NCBI GenBank assembly: GCA_024639965.1
Contig: JAHEGC010000002.1
Location: forward strand, 29,555-89,896
Reading direction: 5' to 3'
Length of the DNA: 60,342 bases
Origin: Micrococcales bacterium
GTDB taxonomy: Bacteria > Actinomycetota > Actinomycetes > Actinomycetales > Microbacteriaceae
The position numbers and the translations under genes were made by a program. Under the pieces are notes generated by a model. The model was not told where the DNA came from. It worked only from the letters and a program-made list of their open reading frames with translations, and made no database searches. Every line of letters begins with the position of its first letter. Position 1 is the stretch's first letter. Below are positions 1-9,561 of the stretch, in pieces.

Positions 1-429
1 GGGGTCGCTCACGAGGAACGAGTGCTTGGTGATGGGCATCGTGATTCCCACGATGTCCACCTCCTGGAACGCGTCCGTTCCCATGAGGCTCGAGAACACC
101 TGTCCCGTGATCGCGATGAGCGGGATGGAATCCATGTGCGCGTCGGCGATGGCGGTGACGAGGTTTGTCGCACCGGGACCGCTGGTTGCGATGCACACTC
201 CGACCTGACCCTTCGCGAGGGCGTAACCCTCCGCGGCATGGCCGGCTCCCTGTTCGTGACGAACGAGGATGTGGCGGATCGCGGTCTGCGACATGAGCTC
301 GTCATAGAACGGCATGATCGCTCCGCCGGGAAGGCCGAAGACGTCGGTGATTCCGAGGATTTCGAGCGACTTGAGTAGCGCCCCCGACCCGGTGAGGATC
401 GGCGGTTCGTTTGCGGTCGTTGAGACCAT
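1..429 (-). CDS. ilvB: Acetolactate synthase large subunit, 3' part outside window
   Basis: Reverse-strand translation from ATG at 429 reads [45 protein letters not shown]...[29 protein letters not shown], typical of the ThDP-binding domain of AHAS; adjacent to ilvD. Confidence 0.95.
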   Translation of the reverse strand, partial: MVSTTANEPPILTGSGALLKSLEILGITDVFGLPGGAIMPFYDELMSQTAIRHILVRHEQGAGHAAEGYALAKGQVGVCIATSGPGATNLVTAIADAHMDSIPLIAITGQVFSSLMGTDAFQEVDIVGITMPITKHSFLVSDP

Positions 430-459
430 GACTTCTCCTTGAACTGCGACGGTGGTGTC

Positions 460-2154
460 TTAACCGGTGACGGCACCCTGAGCCGCCGACTTGACGAGCT
501 TCGAGTACTTCGCAAGGACACCACGGGTATAACGCGGGGGAAGGGGCGACCAGCCGGTGCGGCGCGCCTCCATCTCAGATTCATCGACGAGTAAGTCGAT
601 GCTCCGAGCTGCGATATCGACCCGTATGAGATCACCATCGCGCACGAATGCAATGGGACCTGCGTCCACTGCTTCGGGAGCTATATGGCCGATGCACAGT
701 CCGGTTGTGCCGCCTGAGAATCGACCGTCTGTCAAGAGTAGTACATCTTTACCGAGGCCCGCTCCCTTGATTGCGGCGGTGATGGCGAGCATCTCGCGCA
801 TTCCGGGACCACCCTTGGGGCCCTCGTATCGAATGACGACGACATCTCCGGCTTTGATTTCGCCGCTCGTGAGGGCGTCCATCGCGGCACGCTCGCGTTC
901 GAACACTCGGGCAGGACCTTCGAAGGTGGCGGCGTCAAAACCGGCGGTCTTCACGACCGCACCTTCGGGAGCCATCGAACCGTGAAGGATGGTGAGTCCG
1001 CCCGATTCGTGAATGGGATTGTCGAGGGTTCGCAAAACCTCGCCGTCGAGCGGGTCGATCTGCATCTCGGCAAGGTTTTCGGCCATGGTCTTGCCCGTGA
1101 CCGTCATCGCGTCGCCGTGAATGAGCCCGGCGTCGAGGAGTGCTTTGAGGAGAACGGGGAGGCCGCCGTGACGGTCGACATCGTTCATGACGTACCGTCC
1201 GAACGGCTTGAGGTCTCCGAGATGCGGCACCTTCGCGCCGATGCGGTTGAAGTCGTCGAGCGTAAGCGGCACCTCGGCCTCGTTCGCGATGGCGAGAAGG
1301 TGAAGAACAACATTGGTCGAGCCGCCAAGGGCCATGGCGACAGCGATGGCGTTTTCGAAGGCCTTGATGGTGAGGATGTCGCGGGCGGTGTGGCCGCGCT
1401 CGAGCATGCCCACGACAGCTTCGCCACTTCGGTGTGCGTAGTAATCACGACGGCGGTCATACGACGCGGGCGACGCCGAACCGGGGAGACTCATACCGAG
1501 TGCCTCAGCGACGGAGGCCATGGTGTTGGCGGTGTACATTCCACCGCAGGCGCCTTCACCCGGCGCAAACGCGCATTCGATCCGGTGGGCGTCTTCGGCG
1601 CTCATCTTGCCCGCCTTGACCGCACCGACGGCTTCGAACGAGTCGATGATGGTGATGTCCTTTTCGGTTCCGTCGGAAAGCTTCACCCAACCCGGCGCGA
1701 TCGAGCCCGCGTAGAGGAACACGCTCGCAAGATCGAGTCGCGCAGCGGCCATGAGCATTCCTGGGATTGACTTGTCACAGCCCGCGAGGATGACGGTCCC
1801 ATCGAGACGTTCCGCCTGAACGACCGTTTCCACGGAGTCCGCAATAACCTCGCGCGAGACGAGCGAGAAGTGCATTCCCTCGTGTCCCATGGAAATTCCG
1901 TCCGAGACCGAGATCGTGCCGAACTGGAGGGGGTAACCGCCTCCGCGATGCACGCCTTCTTTTGCCGCTTGGGCGAGTCGACCGAGTGACAGGTTGCACG
2001 GCGTGATCTCGTTCCACGAGCTCGCGACACCGATCTGAGGCTTGTCCCAGTCGGCGTCACCCATGCCGACCGCGCGAAGCATTCCACGCGAGGTGGTCGC
2101 TTCGATGCCGTCGGTGACGACGCGGGAACGGGGCTTGCGGTCGATTCCAGTCAT
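460..2154 (-). CDS. ilvD: Dihydroxy-acid dehydratase
   Basis: Translation with [63 protein letters not shown]; start placed at [10 protein letters not shown] (2154) rather than the longer track ORF, supported by TAGACT 7 nt upstream. Confidence 0.96.
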   Translation of the reverse strand: MTGIDRKPRSRVVTDGIEATTSRGMLRAVGMGDADWDKPQIGVASSWNEITPCNLSLGRLAQAAKEGVHRGGGYPLQFGTISVSDGISMGHEGMHFSLVSREVIADSVETVVQAERLDGTVILAGCDKSIPGMLMAAARLDLASVFLYAGSIAPGWVKLSDGTEKDITIIDSFEAVGAVKAGKMSAEDAHRIECAFAPGEGACGGMYTANTMASVAEALGMSLPGSASPASYDRRRDYYAHRSGEAVVGMLERGHTARDILTIKAFENAIAVAMALGGSTNVVLHLLAIANEAEVPLTLDDFNRIGAKVPHLGDLKPFGRYVMNDVDRHGGLPVLLKALLDAGLIHGDAMTVTGKTMAENLAEMQIDPLDGEVLRTLDNPIHESGGLTILHGSMAPEGAVVKTAGFDAATFEGPARVFERERAAMDALTSGEIKAGDVVVIRYEGPKGGPGMREMLAITAAIKGAGLGKDVLLLTDGRFSGGTTGLCIGHIAPEAVDAGPIAFVRDGDLIRVDIAARSIDLLVDESEMEARRTGWSPLPPRYTRGVLAKYSKLVKSAAQGAVTG

Positions 2155-2220
2155 GCCGTCCAGTCTACAAACGTTGGGCACGCGCGCTGCTGGGGTACTC
2201 TCGTCAAAGGAGGTTGTGCC

Positions 2221-2403
2221 ATGCGTCGTTTTCTCTTGAACGGGAGCTTCATCAGCGCGCTTTTTTCGGGCATCGGTCTGATCCGCTCAACCGTCTCAGG
2301 AAAGCGTGACTGGAAACTCGGGCTCATGTGGGCCTCATGGATCATCAGCCTCATCGTCGTCATCGCCACGATCCTCAGCCCCGACGAGGATGAGGACTAC
2401 TGA
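2221..2403 (+). CDS. Small (60 aa) putative membrane protein
   Basis: SD AAAGGAGG upstream of ATG; hydrophobic segment [13 protein letters not shown]; acidic tail; followed by hairpin 2411-2440. Confidence 0.6.
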   Translation: MRRFLLNGSFISALFSGIGLIRSTVSGKRDWKLGLMWASWIISLIVVIATILSPDEDEDY

Positions 2404-2410
2404 CGAAACG

Positions 2411-2440
2411 ACGAATGCCGACCCGCAGGCCGGCATTCGT
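2411..2440. terminator. Inverted repeat between convergent genes, likely bidirectional terminator
   Basis: ACGAATGCCG - 10 nt - CGGCATTCGT. Confidence 0.6.
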
Positions 2441-2457
2441 GCGAATCGTGAGGCGCG

Positions 2458-2925
2458 TTACTTGAGCGCCTTGAGCAGCTGGGGCTTCGTCATCGTCGAA
2501 TAACCCGAGACTCCCTTGGCCTTCGCGGCGGCCTTGAGGTCGGCGACGCTCCACGAAGCGTCGGGCTTTGCGTTGAGAGCCTTCTTGACCTCTTTGGTCG
2601 CGCGTGCGGCGCTGGCCTTGAGTGCATCGGCGGCAACAGCGGCCTCCTTGCCCACGACCTTGCCAACCTTGGTCGCCTTCTTCTTGGCATCGGTGGCGGC
2701 GGCTTTGGCCTTCACCTGAGCGGTCTTGCCCGCCTTGATGGCCGCCTTCTTGGCGTCGTCCGCGACGTCTTCCGCCTTGTCGGCGAGACCCTTCGCAAAC
2801 TTGGTCGCGTCTTTCGCTGCCTGTCCGGCAGCCTTCTCGGCGTCCTTCGCGAGTGCGGCCGCCTTCTTCTCGACGTCCTTCGCGGTCTTCTCGGCTGCGC
2901 CGGTCAATTTCTTCCAGATACTCAT
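2458..2925 (-). CDS. Lys/Ala-rich histone H1-like or LEA-like protein with C-terminal SAP/Rho-N-like segment
   Basis: Repetitive K/A/D-rich sequence (AEKTAKDVEKKAAALAKDAEKAAGQ...) ending in DASWSVADLKAAAKAKGVSGYSTMTKPQLLKALK. Confidence 0.7.
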   Translation of the reverse strand: MSIWKKLTGAAEKTAKDVEKKAAALAKDAEKAAGQAAKDATKFAKGLADKAEDVADDAKKAAIKAGKTAQVKAKAAATDAKKKATKVGKVVGKEAAVAADALKASAARATKEVKKALNAKPDASWSVADLKAAAKAKGVSGYSTMTKPQLLKALK

Positions 2926-3017
2926 TACTGGTTTCCTTTTCTTAAGGGTTCGGCGCCATCAGGCGCACCACCACTATCGTAGGTGACTCTCGCTCGCCTG
3001 GCGGGATTTCGCGAGGG

Positions 3018-3647
3018 TCAGCTGGGCATGATTGCGGTGACAACGCCGAGGCCCGTGATGAGCACGCCGCCGATCAATCGAATCATCGCGACGCGATCGG
3101 GAGACCGCGCGAACCAATCCCGCGCAGCACCTGCGGCGACCGCGTAGATCGAATCCCCCGTAATTCCGAACGCGACGAAGATGAAGGACAACGTCACCAT
3201 TTGCCATACGACCGGCACCGACGACTCGATGACGAACTGTGGAAACACCGCCGGGAAGAAAACGACCGTCTTGGGGTTCGAAAGGCCGACGACGAAGGAC
3301 TCACGCAAGATGTGCCGCGCGTGTTCCTTTGTGAGCTCGGGGGCGATGTCGATTCCCTCGCGACGGTGGCGAATCGATTGAATTCCGAGGTACATGAGGA
3401 ACGCCGCCCCCGCGTATCGAATGATGTGGATGACGAGGGTGTTGCCTTGGATGAGCACACCGAGACCGATGGAAATCGCGAGTGCCTGAACCAACACGCC
3501 GAGCCCGTTGCCGACCGCGGTCAGTACCGCGCCTTTTTTGCCCAGTACGAACGCCCGCGAAATCGCGAACATCACCGACGGTCCGGGTATAGCAATAATG
3601 ACGAGCGAGAACGCGATAAACGTCAACAGGTTTTCGAGGGGTATCAC
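3018..3647 (-). CDS. LysE/RhtB family amino acid exporter
   Basis: N-terminus MIPLENLLTFIAFSLVIIAIPGPSVMFAISRAFVLGKKGAVLTAVGNGLGV is typical of LysE family; GTG start with TAGGCT 6 nt upstream. Confidence 0.88.
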   Translation of the reverse strand: MIPLENLLTFIAFSLVIIAIPGPSVMFAISRAFVLGKKGAVLTAVGNGLGVLVQALAISIGLGVLIQGNTLVIHIIRYAGAAFLMYLGIQSIRHRREGIDIAPELTKEHARHILRESFVVGLSNPKTVVFFPAVFPQFVIESSVPVVWQMVTLSFIFVAFGITGDSIYAVAAGAARDWFARSPDRVAMIRLIGGVLITGLGVVTAIMPS

Positions 3648-3669
3648 GACGCCAGCCTAAATGCGTCAG

Positions 3670-4290
3670 TCAATCGGAGGCCACGCGGGGTGTGGCCCCC
3701 GGCTCGGAATTGACGGTGCTCGGGGCGAGCGGTAGCGGCGGGGAAATCACCCAGAGCACTTGGCTCTCGTCCGTGGCAGAAGGGTTGAACCAATTGTGCG
3801 GAGTTCGCGCCGAGAAGGTGGTCGAGTCGCCCGTTTCGAGAATTCGCACCTCGCCGCCGACTTCGAGAGAGAGTTGTCCCTGGAGCACCACAACGAAGAT
3901 GGACTCCGCATCGAGCGTGTAAGCGCCGTCCGATCCGCCCCCTGGCTGCATTGTCGTGCGTTGGACCTGCACCCATTTCTCGTCAACGGGGGTGAGCAGA
4001 TATTCCTGGAGATCGACGCCTCCCATATAAAGAGGTATTCCGCCATGAACGACCGGCTCGTCGGGGTAAGTGAAGAGCGAGCCGATCGTAATTCCGAGGA
4101 CGTCACAGATGCGAAGGAGAACGGGAACCGAGACTCGAGTTTTGCCCCGCTCGGCGAGACTGAGGAAACCCTTGGTCACGCCGGCCTGCTCGGCTACGGA
4201 GGTGACAGAAAGCCCTTGTGCCAGACGAGTGGCGCGCAGTTTCGGGCCGACCTCTTCCATGCCGGCGCTCTTGTCTCCGCTGTGGGCCAT
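3670..4290 (-). CDS. XRE-family transcriptional regulator with C-terminal cupin domain
   Basis: HTH KLRATRLAQGLSVTSVAEQAGVTKGFLSLAERGKTRVSVPVLLRICDVLGI, followed by cupin-like EVGGEVRILETGDSTTFSARTPHNWFNPS; start at MAHSGDKSAG. Confidence 0.85.
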   Translation of the reverse strand: MAHSGDKSAGMEEVGPKLRATRLAQGLSVTSVAEQAGVTKGFLSLAERGKTRVSVPVLLRICDVLGITIGSLFTYPDEPVVHGGIPLYMGGVDLQEYLLTPVDEKWVQVQRTTMQPGGGSDGAYTLDAESIFVVVLQGQLSLEVGGEVRILETGDSTTFSARTPHNWFNPSATDESQVLWVISPPLPLAPSTVNSEPGATPRVASD

Positions 4291-4412
4291 TCTTCCATTG
4301 TGTCGCAGAATTCCTCGCGCGCGCCTGTTGTTTAATCGCGCCAAACGTGTCACGATGTGTTCAATGACGCTAAACACCGCGTCGCCGCACCACCGAAACG
4401 ACGGAGTTTCCG

Positions 4413-5507
4413 ATGAAAGCAGTCACGTTTGATGGAACGACAGTGGCCATCACCGAGGTCGATCTCGACGAGCCGAAGTCCGGTGAGGTTCGCGTTCGCG
4501 TCACTGCGGCGGGTGTTTGCCACTCCGACCTTCACGTGATCCGCGGCGAATGGGATGTTCCAATGCCCCTCGTGATGGGCCATGAGGGTTCGGGTGTAGT
4601 CGACGCAATTGGTGCCGGCGTCACGGACCTCGCCGTCGGTGACCATGTCGTACTCTCGTGGGTTCCCAACTGCGGAGAGTGTCGCTATTGCTTGCTCGGA
4701 CGACCCGCGCAGTGTGAACTCGTTGCCAACGTCGTCGCGACACAAGGCGTCCTCTACGACGGCACCAGTCGCCTCTCGCACAACGGAAAGACGGTCCACC
4801 ACTATCTCGGTGTCTCGTCGTTCGCCGAATTCGTCGTCGTTCCCGAATCGGGTGCGATCAAGGTGCGCGACGACGCCCCTCTCGATGTCATCGCGCTCGT
4901 CGGTTGCGCCGTCGCCACGGGGGTCGGCGCGGTTCGCAACACGGCGAAGCTCACCGCGGGTTCGACCGCCGCCGTAATCGGTTGCGGCGGGGTCGGACTC
5001 TCGGTGATCCAGGGTGCGCGACTCGAAAAGGCGAGCCTTATCCTCGCCGTCGACGTTGCCGCCGACAAACTTGATCTGGCGCGCAAACTTGGCGCGACCC
5101 ACACACTGCTGGTCGAACCTGGCATGAATGTCCCCGAGGCCATGAAGGCACTCGTGCCCGAAGGGCTCGACTTCGTGTTCGACGCCATCGGCAAAATCAT
5201 CACGACCGAACAGGCGATTCACGCGCTCGGACTCGGTGGAAGCGCCGTCGTGGTTGGACTTCCGCCAACCGGCCAAACGGCAACGTTTGATCCTCTCGTG
5301 TTGGCCGAGGCCGACCAGCGAATCCTCGGATGCAACTACGGTTCCACCGTCCCGAAGCGGGACATTCCACGATTGGTCGACGAGCTCATGGCGGGCGACC
5401 TCGACCTCGAATCCATGATTTCGGCACGTCGACCTCTCGACGAAGCCGAATCGGCATTGGCAGACCTCAACGCCGGTGCCGCTCTGCGACAGCTGCTGCT
5501 GCCGTAA
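4413..5507 (+). CDS. Zinc-dependent (class III-like) alcohol dehydrogenase
   Basis: GVCHSDLHVIRGEWDVPMPLVMGHEGSGVV, structural Zn motif CGECRYCLLGRPAQC, Rossmann GCGGVGLSVIQGA. Confidence 0.92.
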   Translation: MKAVTFDGTTVAITEVDLDEPKSGEVRVRVTAAGVCHSDLHVIRGEWDVPMPLVMGHEGSGVVDAIGAGVTDLAVGDHVVLSWVPNCGECRYCLLGRPAQCELVANVVATQGVLYDGTSRLSHNGKTVHHYLGVSSFAEFVVVPESGAIKVRDDAPLDVIALVGCAVATGVGAVRNTAKLTAGSTAAVIGCGGVGLSVIQGARLEKASLILAVDVAADKLDLARKLGATHTLLVEPGMNVPEAMKALVPEGLDFVFDAIGKIITTEQAIHALGLGGSAVVVGLPPTGQTATFDPLVLAEADQRILGCNYGSTVPKRDIPRLVDELMAGDLDLESMISARRPLDEAESALADLNAGAALRQLLLP

Positions 5508-5535
5508 TCCACTCAACCGAAGGAATGGAAAACCA

Positions 5536-6960
5536 ATGAGTACAACCAAGGATCACTCCGGGGGATTGGCGCGACGAAGCGTCACCCCGTTCGAGGTGAT
5601 GGCGCAAAGCGTCGCCAACATCGCACCGAGCGCGGTCATCGCGTTCTCGCCCATGTTCATGGCCATGTCGGCCGGCAACGGAGCATGGTTCTCATTCGCC
5701 ATCGGAATGGCAATCACGCTCATCATCGCTCAGTCGGTCATCTCCATCGCACGTCGCCGTGCGGGAGCCGGTTCGCTGTACTCGCTGATTCGCCCCGCCG
5801 TCGGACCGATGGGAACGTTCATCACCGGTTGGGGCCTCTTCGTCGGTGCGATCGCCATCTCCGCGGGTTCTCTGGCCGGCGCCGGATTCTTTGCATCCGA
5901 GTTCCTCAAGGGTTTCGGAATCACGGCGTTCGAGAGCCCGACCGGTCAGATTATTCTTGACGCCGCGTTGCTCGCACTCGCAATCTGGACGACAATCTCC
6001 AGCGTGCGCATCGCTGCACGCGTCTCTGCCGCGCTCGAGGTGCTCTCCATCATCGTCATCGTCATCGTTCTGGTGATCGTTCTCGTGCAAAGCGGGAACT
6101 TCATCGACATGGAGCAGCTCACCTTGAACGGCGCAACCGTTGATGGTGTTGTGGCCGCTGTCGTGCTCGCGATTCTCGGTTTCGTCGGATTCGAAAGCGC
6201 CGCCGCGCTCGGCGAAGAAGCAGATGACCCGTTCCGTGCGATTCCTCGTGCAATTCGCGGTGGGGCAATTTTCGCCGGCGTGCTTTACGTTTTCGCCACG
6301 TACGTTCAGGTAGCCGCATTCGAGGGTGGCGCCGCCGGTCTCGCCGGCGCGAGCTCGCCCATGGAAGACCTCGCCGCTCAGTACGGTCTCCAAGGATTCG
6401 TACCGCTACTGAACCTCGGCTTCACCGCGTCGTTCGTCGCCGTGGTCATGGCCGCGATCACCGTTGCGGGGCGCCTCATGTTCTCGTGGGGAAATGAAGG
6501 AATCATTGGCGCTCGCTTCGGCAAAGCGCACCCGAAGTTCCGCACCCCGTCGTACGCGATCTGGTGGACGATTCCGATGGTGTTCATCCCGACGTTCTAT
6601 GAAATCGTCATCGTTCAGGAAATCCCGCTCAACGTGACCACATACATCGACACAATCGGTGTGTTCGGGTACATGTTGTCCTACGTCATTGTGTGTCTCT
6701 TCGCGCCCGTGTTCCTGCGCAAGGTCAAGGACAAGCAGGTCGTCATGACTCAGGTGCTCGGACTCCTCGGCGCCGCCGCGCTCGCTTACGTGTACTGGGC
6801 GAACGTCGCGGTCACTGCAGAACCGTTCAACCAGCTTCCGATTTGGTTTGCCGCACTTTTGGTGGTCGGAATCGGATTCTTCATCGCCGTTCGCGCTCGG
6901 AACCCCAAGGCGGCGGACGCCGCGGGAACGTTCGCGGACGAAAACCCCGAGAAGATCTAA
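5536..6960 (+). CDS. APC-family amino acid/amine permease
   Basis: Multiple TM segments; N-term SVTPFEVMAQSVANIAPSAVIAFSPMFMAMSAGNGAWFSF; ATG at 5536 after GAAGGAATGG. Confidence 0.88.
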   Translation: MSTTKDHSGGLARRSVTPFEVMAQSVANIAPSAVIAFSPMFMAMSAGNGAWFSFAIGMAITLIIAQSVISIARRRAGAGSLYSLIRPAVGPMGTFITGWGLFVGAIAISAGSLAGAGFFASEFLKGFGITAFESPTGQIILDAALLALAIWTTISSVRIAARVSAALEVLSIIVIVIVLVIVLVQSGNFIDMEQLTLNGATVDGVVAAVVLAILGFVGFESAAALGEEADDPFRAIPRAIRGGAIFAGVLYVFATYVQVAAFEGGAAGLAGASSPMEDLAAQYGLQGFVPLLNLGFTASFVAVVMAAITVAGRLMFSWGNEGIIGARFGKAHPKFRTPSYAIWWTIPMVFIPTFYEIVIVQEIPLNVTTYIDTIGVFGYMLSYVIVCLFAPVFLRKVKDKQVVMTQVLGLLGAAALAYVYWANVAVTAEPFNQLPIWFAALLVVGIGFFIAVRARNPKAADAAGTFADENPEKI

Positions 6961-6978
6961 CAGAGCCTTCTCACCAGC

Positions 6979-7010
6979 ACTGTGCCCGGGCCTTTCGGCC
7001 CGGGCACAGT
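6979..7010. terminator. Strong perfect hairpin between convergent genes
   Basis: ACTGTGCCCGGGCC-TTTC-GGCCCGGGCACAGT perfect inverted repeat. Confidence 0.85.
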
Positions 7011-7021
7011 CGTGTCGGTGG

Positions 7022-8503
7022 TCAGCGGAAGCGAATTTCGGAGAAGTCGATGGGAAGCGCGTTCCAACCCCACGCGAAATAGCTTCCGGAAATTTTGTAT
7101 TCGAAGGCAACCGCCTTGTCCTTCGTCAGGCCGACGAGTCGAATGCCGCCGTCCTCACTCGCATAATCGACGAGATAGCTCGTGCCGTGCTGGTAAATGC
7201 TCGAGCAAATCGAGCTCCACACCGACGGGGTGTGCTCGAACTGCCACACCTCGGTGGCTACGCCGGTGCGCTCGTTGATTGTGTATTGACGAGGCATGGA
7301 AATCCCCCGGCTCGAACCGGACGGGTCGTGGTTGGCACTTTGGTACCCGTTGTCGAACAGCATGAGTCGGTTATTCGACGTGATCGACACCGCGTGTTGA
7401 CCGATTGGCGGATGTGTTCCCGTGGGGAGGTCCAATGCGAACGCTCTCAGCGACCGGTAGTTGTGCCAGGCCTTGTCGGGGTCTCCCAGAATCCATTTGA
7501 TCTCGTGATCGTCGTAGCCGATTCCGATGACGAAATCTTCTCGACCCGAGACGACCAATTCATTGCGCGACTTCCAATAGGTCGCCGCGTTGTTGTGGAA
7601 CCAGTCGTCGCCTTGTCTCACGAACGCACTCGGGTTGTCGCCACCCTCGACCATCGCAGATCGAATGATGTCGGCGATATCCCACGAGTTGACGACATCT
7701 CCCCGCATGTCGACCTCGACGATGTCGGATTCAACGTCGGGGTGTTTATTGAGTTCAAGCAACAAACCGTCACGGCCCGGATCTATTTGATGGTGGAAAT
7801 CGGCATATCCACCCGAAGAAAGATTCGCCATCACCTCGCTGTTGCCCGCAAGGTCTATTGAATGGACGTCACTTCCGGACCCGACATAAAAGGTTGACCC
7901 GATGAACGTGGAACCTTGTTGCGCGTCGCCAACTGTTCCAACCCAGCGCACGTTGCCATCGATGTCGAGAACGATCGGATGCGCCCCACACACCCACCCC
8001 TTGAGCATGAAGAACGAAAAGTCGAGCGGAGTGGTCGCGCTCGGTGAAACGACGCGCGTAGCCGAACGAATGTTCGTTCGACAATCGCTGCCCCACGTCG
8101 ATGTGCGCAGCGTCACCGTCGAGCGTTCGGTTCGTCCTGACGTCGATTTCACCGCGATGGTGATGGTGTTCGTGTAGTTGTCATAGAGTCCGTAAATCGG
8201 CACGGTGGCGACTCCATCAGCCGTCACCTTTCCCTCGCGCACGAGGTGGGCGCGCGAATAGGTGCCGGTGACCGGTTCTGCGAACGTGCCCGACTTCGGG
8301 GTAACAGTGAAGGTAATTGATGCGACCTTGCGCGTCACATTGGGCACGGCGATTTCGCCCACGAACGGAGTAAGCCCTGCCGACGCAACGAGTGTTGTCG
8401 GTGGGACTGCCGACGCAGGGCTGACCCCGGTCCAGCCGCTGAAAATTGTGGCGACGAGGAACAGCGCGGGGAGGGTGACTCGAAGGGGGAATTTCAACAT
8501 CAT
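7022..8503 (-). CDS. Secreted arylsulfotransferase (ASST)-like protein
   Basis: Signal-peptide-like MMLKFPLRVTLPALFLVATIFSGWTGVSPASA; ASST-like propeller sequence GNVRWVGTVG..., DFHHQIDPGRDGLLLELNKHPDVESDIVEVDMRGDVVNSWDIADI, DDWFHNNAATYWKSRNELVVSGREDFVIGIGYDDHEIKWILGD. Confidence 0.8.
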   Translation of the reverse strand: MMLKFPLRVTLPALFLVATIFSGWTGVSPASAVPPTTLVASAGLTPFVGEIAVPNVTRKVASITFTVTPKSGTFAEPVTGTYSRAHLVREGKVTADGVATVPIYGLYDNYTNTITIAVKSTSGRTERSTVTLRTSTWGSDCRTNIRSATRVVSPSATTPLDFSFFMLKGWVCGAHPIVLDIDGNVRWVGTVGDAQQGSTFIGSTFYVGSGSDVHSIDLAGNSEVMANLSSGGYADFHHQIDPGRDGLLLELNKHPDVESDIVEVDMRGDVVNSWDIADIIRSAMVEGGDNPSAFVRQGDDWFHNNAATYWKSRNELVVSGREDFVIGIGYDDHEIKWILGDPDKAWHNYRSLRAFALDLPTGTHPPIGQHAVSITSNNRLMLFDNGYQSANHDPSGSSRGISMPRQYTINERTGVATEVWQFEHTPSVWSSICSSIYQHGTSYLVDYASEDGGIRLVGLTKDKAVAFEYKISGSYFAWGWNALPIDFSEIRFR

Positions 8504-8551
8504 GTCCCGAGCGTACAAGGGGAGAACGGGAACCCACGAAAAGAGACGCGA

Positions 8552-8593
8552 ACACGACGGTGCCCGAGCCTCTCGGCCCGGGCACCGTCGTGT
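8552..8593. terminator. Strong hairpin downstream of the HAAS-domain gene
   Basis: ACACGACGGTGCCCGAGCC-TCTC-GGCCCGGGCACCGTCGTGT, near-perfect stem. Confidence 0.8.
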
Positions 8594-8601
8594 GAAGGGG
8601 G

Positions 8602-9561
8602 CTACTTCGAGGTCGTCGCAGCGGGCAACAATTTCGGAGCGGTCTCGAACGGAAGCGGGGCGTCGACGATCGAGCTCGTGCCGTCCTCGTTGAACGATTC
8701 GATCTTGAGCGGGAACACGTTCCATCCCGCACCGTACCCCGCACGCGGATTCTGCACGTATTGCGCGTCGAGGAATTCGTCGTTAACCACAACCGACGGG
8801 AAGTCGTTGATGTTGAACCCGACGCTGATCGGATTGCCGTCCTGATCGAAGAGCTGGACATCGTGGAGCGGTTTACCGTTCTCGTCGAAGACGAGGATGT
8901 TGTCGATCTGTCCACTGTTCATTTTGAGCCCCGACTCGTTGACGGGCAATTGCGCGCCGTTGACGTAGAGGTTGAGGCTTTCCTGAGCAATGTTGCCCAC
9001 CACGAGAGCGACGCCCGGTGCGACAAGGATCGCGAAGATATTGAGTGCACCTACGGTGAGAGTCCAGAAACGGTTGAGCTTCCAAACTCGTCTGCCCAAT
9101 TGCACGCTGACGGCGACGAAAGCGATGAGAATCAGCCCGGTGCCCGGGTTGGTCGGTGCTAACGGCCAACTTTCGCGTGAGATGAAGATCTGGAACAGCG
9201 CGAACGCGACGAACGCACGCGCAACCCACCACACGGGAGCGAGGCTTCCGAAGAATCGTGAGATGCCTCGCAATACGCGGCTCTGCTCGATCGATTCGCG
9301 AATGGAGCTCGCGAAACGCTCGATGGTGGTGAACAGTCCGGAGCTGCTCTCCGAAAAGCCTGCCGCATCGCGCAACTCCGCGGCGTACGCCACGGGGTCG
9401 GCGAGCGAAAACGCGTCGCCTTGCTCCTCGGCCTGTGCGGCGAGATCCGCCTCGAGTCCGTCGGTGAGTTCATTTACCTCGGCGGAACCGAGATCTTTGA
9501 GAGCGAGGCGAACCTCACGTGCGAAACGGTCAATCGCCGTCGCGTCGATCGTCGTGGTCAT
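8602..9561 (-). CDS. HAAS-type signaling-domain membrane protein
   Basis: N-term DRFAREVRLALKDLGSAEVNELTDGLEADLAAQAEEQGDAFSLADPVAYAAELRDAAG followed by TM helices; start overlaps the padR stop by 4 nt. Confidence 0.75.
   Translation of the reverse strand: MTTTIDATAIDRFAREVRLALKDLGSAEVNELTDGLEADLAAQAEEQGDAFSLADPVAYAAELRDAAGFSESSSGLFTTIERFASSIRESIEQSRVLRGISRFFGSLAPVWWVARAFVAFALFQIFISRESWPLAPTNPGTGLILIAFVAVSVQLGRRVWKLNRFWTLTVGALNIFAILVAPGVALVVGNIAQESLNLYVNGAQLPVNESGLKMNSGQIDNILVFDENGKPLHDVQLFDQDGNPISVGFNINDFPSVVVNDEFLDAQYVQNPRAGYGAGWNVFPLKIESFNEDGTSSIVDAPLPFETAPKLLPAATTSK

Noticed and set aside
4350-5549. 399-aa antisense ORF opposite the alcohol dehydrogenase
   Set aside because: No motifs, antisense-type composition; the + strand ADH has full Zn and NAD motifs.
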